From assembly GCA_945881735.1 (NCBI GenBank), contig CAMCVF010000003.1, forward strand, positions 124,001 to 188,000: a stretch of 64,000 nucleotides of DNA, written 5' to 3'. Positions within the stretch are counted from its first letter, which is position 1. Every line of letters begins with the position of its first letter. Positions 55,070-64,000 of this stretch are shown here, piece by piece. The notes under the pieces are model-generated. The model saw only the letters and a program-made list of their open reading frames with translations. It made no database searches and was not told where the DNA came from. The position numbers and the translations under genes were made by a program. This stretch comes from Methylotenera oryzisoli (GTDB lineage Bacteria; Pseudomonadota; Gammaproteobacteria; Burkholderiales; Methylophilaceae).

Positions 55070-56350
55070 TTAATTAACTGCTTGAACAGGAATGGTTTTT
55101 TCTGTGAGTTTTAGGCGCAGCTTACCGCCTTCTGCATAATTTTTTTGCACGTATTGTTCTACAATTGCCTGAAACTCTTCTGCAATATGGTCACCTTTTA
55201 AGGTCACCGTTTTTTCGCCATCCACAAATACGGGTGCAACTGGTGTTTCGCCTGTTCCAGGCAAGCTGATGCCAATATTGGCCAATTTGGATTCACCAGG
55301 GCCGTTTACCACACAACCCATGACTGCCACACTCATATCCTCAACACCCGGATAGGCTTTGCGCCAAACAGGCATTTGTGTGCGCAAATAACCTTGTATT
55401 TGCATGGCTAATTCTTGAAAATAAGTACTTGTAGTGCGTCCGCAACCCGGGCAAGCCGTGACTAAAGGCGTAAACGAGCGAATACCCATGGTTTGCAAAA
55501 TCTCTTGCGCGACGACGACTTCTTTGGTGCGAGATTCATTGGGTTCTGGCGTTAATGATACGCGTATGGTATCACCAATACCTTCTTGCAATAATAACGA
55601 TAGTGCAGCAGTTGAGGCAACAATGCCTTTAGAACCCATACCTGCTTCGGTTAAGCCTAAGTGCAGCGGGAATTCGCAACGTTTTGCGAGCTCGCGATAA
55701 ACTTTGACTAAATCTTGCACATTACTCACTTTGCAAGAAATAATGATTTGATTAGGGCTTAAGCCAATATCAACTGCTTGTTGCGCACTTTCTAAGGCAG
55801 ATTGAATCAAGGCTTCACGCATTAACTCGTCTGCTGACATCGGGTTGGCTGATTTGCCATTATCATCCATCATCTGCGCCATTTTGGCTTGGTCTAAACT
55901 GCCCCAGTTAACGCCAATACGTACGGATTTTTTGTATTGAATAGCCGCTTCAATCATAGCGGCAAACTGTTCATCGCGTTTGCTACCCTTGCCCACATTG
56001 CCAGGATTAATGCGGTATTTAGCTAAACTTTTTGCGCAATCAGGGTAAGCGGCTAGCAATTTGTGGCCGTTGTAGTGAAAATCGCCCACTAGCGGCACAT
56101 TGCAACCCAGCGCATCTAAACCCGCGCGAATATTGCCAACTTGTGCAGCGGCTTCTGGCGAATTCACCGTAATACGTACCACTTCGCTGCCAGCTTGCCA
56201 TAGCTCAAATACTTGGTTTATAGTGGCTTGTGCATCGGCGGTGTCGGTATTGGTCATGCTTTGCACAACCACAGATGCAATGTCTGAACCAGCTAAACCA
56301 CCACCAACAGGCACGTGGCCTACCATTACTTGTAAACATGGACGTCGCAT
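55070..56350 (-). CDS. ispG: 4-hydroxy-3-methylbut-2-enyl diphosphate synthase
   Basis: I start at ATG 56350 ([18 protein letters not shown]); an in-frame TTG five codons upstream overlaps the rodZ stop. The product has [11 protein letters not shown], the iron-sulfur cysteines in [11 protein letters not shown] and the later [10 protein letters not shown]. It is the penultimate enzyme of the MEP isoprenoid pathway. The order rodZ-ispG-hisS is standard. Confidence 0.95.
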   Translation of the reverse strand: MRRPCLQVMVGHVPVGGGLAGSDIASVVVQSMTNTDTADAQATINQVFELWQAGSEVVRITVNSPEAAAQVGNIRAGLDALGCNVPLVGDFHYNGHKLLAAYPDCAKSLAKYRINPGNVGKGSKRDEQFAAMIEAAIQYKKSVRIGVNWGSLDQAKMAQMMDDNGKSANPMSADELMREALIQSALESAQQAVDIGLSPNQIIISCKVSNVQDLVKVYRELAKRCEFPLHLGLTEAGMGSKGIVASTAALSLLLQEGIGDTIRVSLTPEPNESRTKEVVVAQEILQTMGIRSFTPLVTACPGCGRTTSTYFQELAMQIQGYLRTQMPVWRKAYPGVEDMSVAVMGCVVNGPGESKLANIGISLPGTGETPVAPVFVDGEKTVTLKGDHIAEEFQAIVEQYVQKNYAEGGKLRLKLTEKTIPVQAVN

Positions 56351-56357
56351 ATTGTTA

Positions 56358-57455
56358 TTACTCAACCTGATTCAACTCAATCTTATCCACTTTAACGCGC
56401 GCCACATTGCTACGCGTGTGTGGGCCTAGATTTAAAGGCTTATTATTAATACTTACTGCTACACCACTGGCGTTACCAATAAGCAGATCAATCGGCGGCT
56501 TAGCCATAAAACTTTCTCGACTACCCGCGAAAATTGTTTTGTTGTATATCTCTTTACCATTAGCATCAACCACACTAATCCATGTTTCTTGATTTGCATT
56601 AAATTCTAATTTTGCCAACCTTTCATCTGGTTGAAACAGGTTGGTTTCAACAGGCTTAGTTTCATCTATGGAAGTTTCAACTAATTTTACAACAGGCGTT
56701 ATGGGGTTAACCGTTTTAGCAAGGGGGGCCGCAGGAATGCCCTCTAAATTTGAATCATGATTAACAGTCGTTGCAGCTGGTGCTGTATCTGTTGCTTCTG
56801 TGGCTGGTAATGTTAAGTCAATTGATTGCTCTTGCCGCTCCGCCGCTGGCAAAGCTGGTTGCGGCAAAGGCTCTATGATCTCTGAAGGTTCAGTAGGTAA
56901 TGTTGGGCTTGGCTTTTGAATATAACTTTTATAAAAAAACCATAAGCCTATTGCCAACAATACCAATAAGGCAGCCCGAAAATAAGGTGTTTTATTGGGC
57001 TTTTTATAATCGCCTACTTTCATGGTAGAACTTGGCTTTAACATAAAAGCAAGTGGTTCTTTGGTTGGCTCAAGCATTTTATAAGCATCTAACAAAGGTT
57101 CCGCTTGCATTTTTAGCAACTTAGCATAGTTGCGAATAAAACCTCTTACAATAGTGGTCTCTGGCAGAGATGCAAATTGATCCGCTTCAATTGATTCAAT
57201 TTGGCGACTACTAATTTTTAATTTGCTAGCCACATCTTGCACTGACAAACCTTGTTTTTCTCGCTCAGTTCTTAATTCCCCCCCACAACGCGAGCGAGAG
57301 TAAATGCTTCCTTCAGCCGCGATGGTTGCAGAGGACAGTTGACTTTCGATCATAAGGGGCTGATTATTATCGTTATTTTCAGTTTTATCTGCTTCTGATT
57401 TCGCTTCAGAAGCATTGCTTGATTTACGTGCCATAGGACCCTTAACTTCACTCAA
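56358..57455 (-). CDS. rodZ: Cell-shape protein RodZ (helix-turn-helix, membrane-spanning)
   Basis: The 365-residue product has a polar N-terminus, an HTH_25 domain ([19 protein letters not shown], about 60-125), one membrane segment ([13 protein letters not shown], about 158-172), a Pro/Thr-rich periplasmic linker and a C-terminal DUF4115 domain ([20 protein letters not shown]). RodZ links MreB to the elongation machinery. It ends just where ispG begins. Confidence 0.92.
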   Translation of the reverse strand: MSEVKGPMARKSSNASEAKSEADKTENNDNNQPLMIESQLSSATIAAEGSIYSRSRCGGELRTEREKQGLSVQDVASKLKISSRQIESIEADQFASLPETTIVRGFIRNYAKLLKMQAEPLLDAYKMLEPTKEPLAFMLKPSSTMKVGDYKKPNKTPYFRAALLVLLAIGLWFFYKSYIQKPSPTLPTEPSEIIEPLPQPALPAAERQEQSIDLTLPATEATDTAPAATTVNHDSNLEGIPAAPLAKTVNPITPVVKLVETSIDETKPVETNLFQPDERLAKLEFNANQETWISVVDANGKEIYNKTIFAGSRESFMAKPPIDLLIGNASGVAVSINNKPLNLGPHTRSNVARVKVDKIELNQVE

Positions 57456-57458
57456 TAA

Positions 57459-58229
57459 TTATTGACCGCTTAATAATAAACGTGTTTGTTCAGAATTTGG
57501 ATACTGTTGACGCAATTGTAAAGCGTAACTGGCTTCATTATCTCGGCCACCCAGTACGCGCTCAATTCTAATTGCTAGCCACAATGATTCCGACGTGGGT
57601 GACGCAATGACTACATTTTGCAAAGTAGATTTTGCGGTTTTTACTTCACCACGCTTAAATTGAATTTCTGCTAGCTGATAGGCTGCAGAGTAGGTTAACG
57701 GCTGGAGTTGTAACGCTTTATTTAAATAAATTTCAGCGTTTTTAAGGTCGTTTTTGCGTGCAGAGCAAATACCTGCATTAGCATATGCCAGATTTGGCGT
57801 GGGATAGAGTGGGTTTTTAACGGCGGCTAAGAAATGTGGGATTGATTCATCGTAGCGTTTTCGTGTGCATAAAAAACTACCGTAATTGTTGTGCGCTTCA
57901 GAGCTATCTGGTTGCACTTGAATGGCTTTTAAAAAGTTTACGTCTGCTTTGGCATCTTCATTCAAAGCCGCGAAAACCATACCTAGGCCGTTATAGGCTG
58001 GTGAATAATTAGGGTCGATTTTAACGGCTTCTGTAAACTCGGTTAAAGCAATTTCATACTTGTTTTGCTGAAAATAAGCAGCAGCCAAATCGCTGTGTGC
58101 ACGGGCACGCTCTTTTAGCTCCGATTCACGATAATTACCGCTGTTATTGTTTGATGAAGTCGTTATGCATGCACTAATCAGCAAAGTGGCTAATGCAAGC
58201 GCCAGTATTTTTATTAAACTTACTATCAT
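57459..58229 (-). CDS. pilW: Type IV pilus biogenesis lipoprotein PilW/PilF
   Basis: The 256-residue product has a lipoprotein signal (LLISAC) and TPR repeats ([57 protein letters not shown]). It is the pilotin that helps PilQ assemble in the outer membrane. It overlaps rlmN by 4 bp and is 3 bp from rodZ, so the set is one operon. Other pil genes are not in this window. Confidence 0.92.
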   Translation of the reverse strand: MIVSLIKILALALATLLISACITTSSNNNSGNYRESELKERARAHSDLAAAYFQQNKYEIALTEFTEAVKIDPNYSPAYNGLGMVFAALNEDAKADVNFLKAIQVQPDSSEAHNNYGSFLCTRKRYDESIPHFLAAVKNPLYPTPNLAYANAGICSARKNDLKNAEIYLNKALQLQPLTYSAAYQLAEIQFKRGEVKTAKSTLQNVVIASPTSESLWLAIRIERVLGGRDNEASYALQLRQQYPNSEQTRLLLSGQ

Positions 58230-59341
58230 GCATCAACCTCTATTGGAATAGCTTTAAGGGTACGCTTTGTCTTATCTAGCACTTTACCAGCCAATTGACC
58301 GCATGCGGCATCAATATCATCTCCGCGCGTTTTACGCACAGTCACCACATAACCTGCCTGCATCAAAATATCACGGAACACTCGAATATGGCTAGGCTTT
58401 GATGTTTCGTAACCGCTATTTGGGAAAGGATTAAATGGAATCAAATTCAGCTTACACGGTACGTTTTTTATCACATCTAATAATTGATGCGCATGCTCCA
58501 TCATGTCATTCACCCCGTTCAACATCACATACTCAAATGTCACAAAATCGCGCGGTGCTTTTTCTAAATAACGGTTGCATGCCGCCATTAAATCTTTAAT
58601 TGGGTATTTTTTATTAATGGGCACAATCAGATCACGAAGCGCATCATTTGGCGCATGCAGCGATACGGCTAAAGCGACAGGGCAATCTTCTTTAAGCTTA
58701 TCCATTGCTGGCACAATGCCACTTGTTGAAAGCGTAACACGGCGGCGACTTAGGCCGTACGCACTGTCATCCAGCATAATCTGCATCGCAGTCACAACAT
58801 TATCGTAATTGGTGAGCGGCTCACCCATACCCATCATTACTACGTTTGAAATGATGCGGTCATTGACAGGCAGTAATTCGTAACCAGACTCACTGCGTAA
58901 TGATCTATTGGCAATGGCTAACTGACCAATAATTTCAGAAACACTTAAATTGCGGTTAAAACCTTGCGCGCCAGTACTGCAAAACGTACATGCCAACGCA
59001 CAACCCACTTGGCTAGAGATACACAAAGTACCTCTGTCATCTTCTGGAATAAATACGGTTTCGATACTATTGGCTACACCATTTTTATCGTCTGTACCAA
59101 TTAGCCATTTACGTGTCCCATCGTTAGAGATTTGCTCTAACTGCACACTAGGCAAAGTAATTTCAGTACCAACGGCCAATTTTTCACGCAAGCTTTTTGC
59201 GATATCGGTCATCAGCGTAAAATCATGCACACCAAAATGATGCATCCAGCGCATTAATTGCTTGGCACGAAAAGGCTTCTCACCGATACTGGCAAAGTAA
59301 TCGGCGAGTTGCAGTTGATTAAAATTTAATAAGTTAATCAA
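58226..59341 (-). CDS. rlmN: Dual-specificity 23S rRNA/tRNA adenine-C2 methyltransferase
   Basis: The 371-residue radical-SAM enzyme has [20 protein letters not shown] with the CxxxCxxC cluster motif, [16 protein letters not shown], and the C-terminal methyl-carrying cysteine region [12 protein letters not shown]. It methylates A2503 of 23S rRNA and A37 of some tRNAs. It follows ndk in the usual order, about 150 bp downstream. Confidence 0.96.
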   Translation of the reverse strand: MINLLNFNQLQLADYFASIGEKPFRAKQLMRWMHHFGVHDFTLMTDIAKSLREKLAVGTEITLPSVQLEQISNDGTRKWLIGTDDKNGVANSIETVFIPEDDRGTLCISSQVGCALACTFCSTGAQGFNRNLSVSEIIGQLAIANRSLRSESGYELLPVNDRIISNVVMMGMGEPLTNYDNVVTAMQIMLDDSAYGLSRRRVTLSTSGIVPAMDKLKEDCPVALAVSLHAPNDALRDLIVPINKKYPIKDLMAACNRYLEKAPRDFVTFEYVMLNGVNDMMEHAHQLLDVIKNVPCKLNLIPFNPFPNSGYETSKPSHIRVFRDILMQAGYVVTVRKTRGDDIDAACGQLAGKVLDKTKRTLKAIPIEVDA

Positions 59342-59489
59342 TTGGTAAGCCTTTTCTCAAATTCTAATATTTCATGCTTCTAAATTAGGGAAGGCGTGAA
59401 TAAAAAATAATGCCTCGGCATAAATATAAGTATGTAAGGAAATTATTTTTTTAATTCACAACGCAGCATAATCACGAAGAATGAATTAT

Positions 59490-59894
59490 TTAGCCGAAGA
59501 AATATTTAATTTCAATCGCTGCATTCTCTGCGGAATCTGAACCATGCACAGCGTTTGCATCAATGCTTTCAGCAAAATCAGCGCGAATAGTGCCAGCTGC
59601 CGCTTCTTTGGGGTTTGTTGCACCCATCAAATCACGGTGTTTTAATACAGCATTTTCGCCTTCTAATGCTTGAATCATCACTGGGCCAGAAATCATGAAT
59701 TTAACTAAATCGTTAAAAAATGGACGTGCTGCGTGCACAGCGTAAAAGCCCTCAGCTTCTGCTTTTGTTAGGTGAGTCATTTTTGCTGCAACGATTTTTA
59801 AACCAGCGTTTTCAAAACGAGTATAAATTTGACCAATTACATTTTTTGCTACTGCATCTGGTTTGATAATGCTTAGGGTGCGTTCTACTGCCAT
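59490..59894 (-). CDS. ndk: Nucleoside diphosphate kinase
   Basis: I start at ATG 59894 ([18 protein letters not shown]) because GGAG lies 6-9 bases before it and it matches family N-termini; the frame is open 11 codons further. The 134-residue enzyme has the phosphate-binding [23 protein letters not shown] and the phosphohistidine in [12 protein letters not shown]. It balances nucleoside triphosphates. It heads the run ndk-rlmN-pilW-rodZ-ispG-hisS. Confidence 0.96.
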   Translation of the reverse strand: MAVERTLSIIKPDAVAKNVIGQIYTRFENAGLKIVAAKMTHLTKAEAEGFYAVHAARPFFNDLVKFMISGPVMIQALEGENAVLKHRDLMGATNPKEAAAGTIRADFAESIDANAVHGSDSAENAAIEIKYFFG

Positions 59895-60073
59895 TCTGTA
59901 CTCCAAATAATTAAAAAAGTTTTCCAAAAATAAATATTAAAATGAACAACTTAGGAAAAATAGATTCTACCATTTTTGTAGGCTTTGATAAACCAAAAAT
60001 TGCTGGTCTCTGGTGATCCAGCCAAAGTGATTTCCAATAGTGTCACTTAAGTTTACAGGCAATTGGTTTAAGA

Positions 60074-60505
60074 TTATTCTTCACTTAAATCAAAAATATG
60101 AACCGATAGCGAAATTTCACGCAAAAAACAACCAAGCCCAATAATTAAGCTGGTCATGGCCACAATAAATAAAGTGGATACAATGCGTGATGGATTGATG
60201 TTGACGACAGCGCAGACAAATAAGGCGCCAATGACCAGCGAAACAAATAAAGCTGATGCGGTGCATAGTGTAATGGACCAATGCACCCATGTGGCGCGCA
60301 CCGCCAATATAGATAACTCTCGCGAGCGACTTAATGGCAACGTGGAATCTGTTTCTGTTAGCACTCTAAACCGATCAACTAATCGACCAAGCCTGCCAGT
60401 GAGCACACTTAAAATTGCCCCAATTCCTGTTAACAGAAATACTGGCGCTACGGCTAGCTGAATCACATGTGCAACATTGGTTAAATTTTCAGCAATAATT
60501 TCCAT
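60074..60505 (-). CDS. DUF2721 membrane protein
   Basis: The 143-residue protein has three membrane helices (AVAPVFLLTGIGAILSVL, ALFVSLVIGALFVCAV, STLFIVAMTSLIIGLGCFL) and the conserved TGRLGRLVDRFRVL between the first two. This is DUF2721; no function is known to me. It is a single gene upstream of ndk and convergently unrelated to it. Confidence 0.85.
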   Translation of the reverse strand: MEIIAENLTNVAHVIQLAVAPVFLLTGIGAILSVLTGRLGRLVDRFRVLTETDSTLPLSRSRELSILAVRATWVHWSITLCTASALFVSLVIGALFVCAVVNINPSRIVSTLFIVAMTSLIIGLGCFLREISLSVHIFDLSEE

Positions 60506-60617
60506 AATGGCTTCCTAACTCTTGAGACAACCCATTTTAACGGTATGAGCTAAAAGTGAGAAGTAACAAAATCAAATGCATTAGTCCTCAGGTAAATATT
60601 TAGAGTAGCCACATTTT

Positions 60618-61142
60618 TTACTGAGTATTAACATTGAGTTTATATTGCTTTTGAAAAGTTCGCATAATCGTGCTGTATTTACCACTCGCTTTAAGATGCT
60701 CAATACCCGATTCAAACTCATTCATTAAACGCTTGCCATCTAGATGTTTTCTGAAAATGCTTGGTAAAAAGCATCGTCACTGAGATGATCAACAATTTTA
60801 ATTTTAAACGCTGGGTCTTTGTTAATCGTCAATATGTCTGATGTGGTGTTAATTAAGGCGTATTGTTTCTGCCAGCCGTTAACATTTTTATCTGATGCTG
60901 ATCTGATGTAGCGCCATCAGCTTTGATTTTTTTCAAAATCTCTTGTGAATAGCGTAGCCAATAGTGTAGGCAAAGGTTTTACCTTCCGTATCTTTTATTT
61001 TTACATCACGAATTGTTGAATTAACTTTCGCAAATACCGATACACCTTCTATAAACAAAGGAGGCGTATGCCGGTGATATTGATTTATATTTTCAGTGGT
61101 GATAGTAGAATTGAAACAGCCAATATTTTTACTAATCAAGGT
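60618..61142 (-). pseudogene. Decayed extracellular solute-binding protein, family 3
   Basis: On the minus strand one frame reads FNSTITTENINQYHRHTPP, FIEGVSVFAKVNSTIRDVKI and TEGKTFAYTIGYAIH, resembling the middle lobe of amino-acid-type binding proteins (ITTENR..YH, LKGKT.A...G). After a stop and frame changes, the end reads DGKRLMNEFESGIEHLKASG and KYSTIMRTFQKQY, a typical C-terminus. The N-terminal part with signal peptide is missing. It fills the 780-base gap before the fhc operon; no functional gene remains there. Confidence 0.65.
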
Positions 61143-61288
61143 TTAATACCTACATCTAGTATAGTCAATGTATTCAATTGATTAGCGATTTATAAAGTGT
61201 GCTAATAGCTGATAAAACCAATATTTACGGGATGAATTATGTAAACAAAGTTCGGATAAGCTAATCACACTATGGCAAAATAACGCAC

Positions 61289-62512
61289 ATGCAAATTAAA
61301 CAAACAAAATCTTTGCTTCAAGCCACCTGCCCCGCATGTGGCTTACTGTGTGATGACATAGTATTGGCTGCTGATGAAGACGCAATCAATGTTGCTTCTG
61401 TAAAAAATTGCGCTAAAACTCTTACTTTTTTCTCACAAAAGTTAACCCACACCAGCCCGCAAATTGCGGGTAAAACTGCTAGTCTTCAACAGGCAATTGC
61501 ACATACGGCCAGCTTGTTGAAGGCCAGCAAAAACCCCTTATTTTCAGGATTAAGTACAGATGTACAAGGTTTTCGTGCCATCTATAATCTAGCGCAAAAA
61601 AGCAATGGCAATTTACTTCACATGAATAGCCAAAGCACGGCGCGCAATATGGCGGTATTACAAAGCACTGGTTGGCAGACGACAACGCTGACTGAGGTGA
61701 AAAACCGTGCCGATGTGATTGTGTTTATTGGTACTGATGTCATATCGCATAACACACGTTTTTTTGAGCGCTTTGTTTGGCTTAAAAATATAGATGACGC
61801 CATGTTTACAAACGCAAATGCGCGTCAAATTATTTATATCGGTGAACGTTTAAATGCTCAAGCTGGTGTTGCGCCTGACGGTAAACAGCCGACTTCCATC
61901 AGTTGTAGCAACACTGATTTGCCTGAAATACTGGCTATTTTGCGTGCTTTAATTGCTGGCAAAATGCTTAAAGCGCAGACGATTGCAGGTATTGCAATCA
62001 ACGATTTAGTTGCCGTAGCAGAAAAACTAAAACAAGCCAAATATGCGGTATTGGCTTGGATTGCAAAAGACTTGGATTTCGCACATGCCGAATTAACCAT
62101 TCAAAGCATCACAGAAACGGTAGCTTTATTGAATAATACTGATAGCCGCGCAGTTGGTATATCTCTAGGGGGCAGCGATGGAGATACAGCCGCCAACAAT
62201 GCCAGCACTTGGTTAAGTGGCTACAGCTTAAATGATAACAATCCTGACCATGACTTCATGATTTGGGTTAATAGCTTTAGCCCAGAAAAATCACCAGTGC
62301 AAACAAATAAGCCGATGGTTGTGTTGGGGAATGCCAATATCCAGTTTGCACAAATACCTGATGTATTTATACCCATTGCCACGCCTGGCTTAGATTGTGG
62401 CGGCACGTTATTTAGAGTGGATTCGGCTGTGGCTTTGCCATTAAAACAAGTGCGTGAGAATAATTTGCCAACCTTAAAAGACGTTGTGCGACAAATTGAG
62501 GCTTTATTGTAG
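61289..62512 (+). CDS. fhcB: Formyltransferase/hydrolase complex subunit B (FhcB)
   Basis: The 407-residue product is related to subunit B of formylmethanofuran dehydrogenase: it starts with LLQATCPACGLLCDDIVLAA and has molybdopterin-oxidoreductase-like pieces (NPLFSGLSTDVQGFRAIYNL, ADVIVFIGTDVISHNTRFFE). In methylotrophs FhcB has lost redox function and is part of the FhcABCD complex that passes formyl groups from H4MPT to methylofuran and releases formate. Its stop overlaps the start of fhcA (TAGTG), so translation is coupled. The rest of the operon lies to the right. Confidence 0.94.
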   Translation: MQIKQTKSLLQATCPACGLLCDDIVLAADEDAINVASVKNCAKTLTFFSQKLTHTSPQIAGKTASLQQAIAHTASLLKASKNPLFSGLSTDVQGFRAIYNLAQKSNGNLLHMNSQSTARNMAVLQSTGWQTTTLTEVKNRADVIVFIGTDVISHNTRFFERFVWLKNIDDAMFTNANARQIIYIGERLNAQAGVAPDGKQPTSISCSNTDLPEILAILRALIAGKMLKAQTIAGIAINDLVAVAEKLKQAKYAVLAWIAKDLDFAHAELTIQSITETVALLNNTDSRAVGISLGGSDGDTAANNASTWLSGYSLNDNNPDHDFMIWVNSFSPEKSPVQTNKPMVVLGNANIQFAQIPDVFIPIATPGLDCGGTLFRVDSAVALPLKQVRENNLPTLKDVVRQIEALL

Positions 62513-64000
62513 TGATTACGCATTTAAAAAATGGCAAAATTTACTGCCCTATGATGGGTGCAGATGGCGTTGTTCAGGATATTTTTATTCGCGATGGTAA
62601 AATTATTGCCAAGCCAAACACATCTGAAAAAATTAGCCAAACTTATGATTTAACAGGAAAAATTGTGATGGCTGGCGCCATTGATATGCATAGCCATATT
62701 GGTGGTGGCAAGGTAAATATAGCACGCATGATGCTGCCAGAGTTTCAAGATTCTAAGTATCAAGAAACAAAGCGTTACACGGAGCCTGAAGCGCATATCT
62801 GTACGCTCAATTGTAGCCATAACGCCATCCCAAATACTAGCGACACAGGTTTTAGGTATATTGAAATGGGTTATACCGCAGCGTTTGAGCCAGCAATTTT
62901 GCCTATCAACGCCCGCCAAGCGCATCTGGAAATGGCTGATACGCCCATGATAGACAAAGGCGGCTACGCCATGTTGGGCAATGACGATTACTTTTTGCGG
63001 CTTTTAAATAGCCATGCAGACCAAAAAGCGATTAACGATTATGTGGCCTGGACATTACACGCCACGCAAGCCATCGGCATTAAAGTGGTCAATCCTGGCG
63101 GTATTTCAGCGTTTAAATTTAATCAGCGCCGTTTAAATTTAGATGAAAATCACCGCCATTATCAATTAACTCCGCGCGCTATATTAAAAAGCTTAAGTAC
63201 CGCTGTGCAACAGCTTGGTATTGCCAAACCCTTGCATGTGCATTGCAATAACTTAGGTGCGGCGGGAAATTATCAAACCACGCTGGATACGATTGGCGCC
63301 AGCGAAGGTGTTGCTATGCATTTAACGCACATTCAATTTCATAGCTATGGCAAAGAGGGCGACAAGAAATTCTCATCCGCCGCCGCGCAAATATCGGAAG
63401 CACTGAATAAAAACAGACATATTACCGCTGATGTTGGCCAGATTCTTTTCGGTCAAACGGTTACGGCATCGGGTGATAGCATGATGCAGCATCTAAATGC
63501 CAAGCATGCAAATCCTAAAAAGTCGGTGATTATGGATATTGAATGCGACGCAGGTTGTGGTGTAGTGCCATTTAAATACAGGGATGAAAACTATGTAAAT
63601 GCGCTGCAATGGGCAATTGGCTTAGAGATATTTTTGTCGGTTGAGGACCCGTGGCGTATTTTCTTAACCACAGACCATCCAAACGGCGCACCATTTACCA
63701 GCTATCCGCATTTGATTCGCTTGCTGATGGATAAACGTTTTAGAAACGAAGCATTTGCCAAACTTAATTTAGATGCGCAAGCCATGAGTAATCTGAAATC
63801 ACTGGACCGCGAATATTCGCTTTATGAGATAGCGATTATGACGCGCGCAGGCGCAGCAAAATTAATCGGCTTAAATGACCGTGGCCGCTTAAATGCGGGT
63901 GCAGCGGCCGATATTACGATTTATACCGACCAACCTGATCGCGAAGCGATGTTTGCAAAGCCCGATTTTGTGTTTAAAGATGGTGAATTAGTGGTTAAAA
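62512..64000 (+). CDS. fhcA: Formyltransferase/hydrolase complex subunit A (FhcA), cut by window edge
   Basis: The frame opens with GTG at 62512, the G of the fhcB stop, and stays open to the edge (496 codons). It is an amidohydrolase of the FwdA/FmdA family: VMAGAIDMHSHIGGGKVNIA with the HxH metal site, LHVHCNNLGAAGNY, MHLTHIQFHSYG and LTTDHPNGAPFTSYPHLIRL with the catalytic Asp. It hydrolyses formyl-methylofuran to formate at a binuclear metal centre. fhcD and fhcC are expected next, outside the window. Confidence 0.94.
   Translation, partial: MITHLKNGKIYCPMMGADGVVQDIFIRDGKIIAKPNTSEKISQTYDLTGKIVMAGAIDMHSHIGGGKVNIARMMLPEFQDSKYQETKRYTEPEAHICTLNCSHNAIPNTSDTGFRYIEMGYTAAFEPAILPINARQAHLEMADTPMIDKGGYAMLGNDDYFLRLLNSHADQKAINDYVAWTLHATQAIGIKVVNPGGISAFKFNQRRLNLDENHRHYQLTPRAILKSLSTAVQQLGIAKPLHVHCNNLGAAGNYQTTLDTIGASEGVAMHLTHIQFHSYGKEGDKKFSSAAAQISEALNKNRHITADVGQILFGQTVTASGDSMMQHLNAKHANPKKSVIMDIECDAGCGVVPFKYRDENYVNALQWAIGLEIFLSVEDPWRIFLTTDHPNGAPFTSYPHLIRLLMDKRFRNEAFAKLNLDAQAMSNLKSLDREYSLYEIAIMTRAGAAKLIGLNDRGRLNAGAAADITIYTDQPDREAMFAKPDFVFKDGELVVK

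Noticed and set aside
59405-59425. Short hairpin ATGCC-TC-GGCAT between ndk and rlmN
   Set aside because: The loop is too small to form properly and no T-run follows; not called as a terminator.
60933-61139. 68-residue frame as a small gene
   Set aside because: It is the middle piece of a decayed solute-binding-protein gene, with no fitting start signal and a truncated end.

Overview
The window is a stretch of a low-GC betaproteobacterial methylotroph chromosome, most like the Methylophilaceae (Methylotenera and relatives). Two things point there. First, there are three separate loci for the tetrahydromethanopterin (H4MPT)/methylofuran C1 pathway. Second, the housekeeping order is typically betaproteobacterial: ffs-dnaX-ybaB-recR, mtaD-ubiG-gph, hfq-hflX-hflK-hflC-hisZ-purA and ndk-rlmN-pilW-rodZ-ispG-hisS-yfgM-bamB-der. 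The genus is inferred from protein content only; no rRNA gene is present.

Layout. 1-4.7 kb: minus-strand H4MPT operon (mptG, mtdB, ATP-grasp OrfY, mch, RimK-like ATP-grasp running off the left edge). 4.9-8.1 kb: ppsA-ppsR. 8.2-13.1 kb: exported glutathione peroxidase, chromate transporter, a gene-poor stretch with a tyrosine-recombinase remnant, a Sel1-repeat gene, tRNA-Ser(GGA) and a membrane adenylate cyclase. 13.4-15.4 kb: aldehyde dehydrogenase and its DUF779 partner. 15.5-18.4 kb: 4.5S RNA, dnaX (with an apparent programmed frameshift site), ybaB, recR. 18.5-22.6 kb: gph, ubiG, mtaD and an OmpA-family porin. 22.7-26.0 kb: second C1 cofactor operon (mfnB, DUF447, dihydropteroate-synthase-like protein, AfpA/DmrB-type flavoprotein). 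26.1-34.2 kb: purA, hisZ, hflC, hflK, hflX, hfq, gltX. 34.2-43.5 kb: accessory segment with an RND efflux pump, its TetR repressor and several decayed genes. 43.5-48.7 kb: rimO, ZIP transporter, pgeF, rluD, bamD. 48.8-60.5 kb: the der-to-ndk housekeeping run, interrupted by an oppD/oppF pair. 60.6-64 kb: a decayed solute-binding-protein gene, then fhcB and fhcA (cut by the right edge).

How it works together. MtdB, Mch and the Fhc complex oxidise formaldehyde bound to H4MPT to formate. MptG, the two ATP-grasp ligases, the dihydropteroate-synthase-like protein and the flavoprotein are expected to make H4MPT, and MfnB to make the furan of methylofuran. DUF447 and OrfY have no settled biochemical role and are the best candidates for undescribed chemistry here.

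The most notable signals outside ordinary annotation are: a dnaX slippery heptamer with an immediate -1 stop, in the same codon position as E. coli gamma; a nonsense codon in an otherwise intact RND adaptor gene; an AcrR-type operator beside it; an integrase remnant near tRNA-Ser; a pair of mutually exclusive RNA hairpins with a strong terminator and no associated gene; and the splitting of the usual der-hfq neighbourhood by about 16 kb of accessory and decayed sequence. I found no CRISPR array, intact insertion sequence or prophage.
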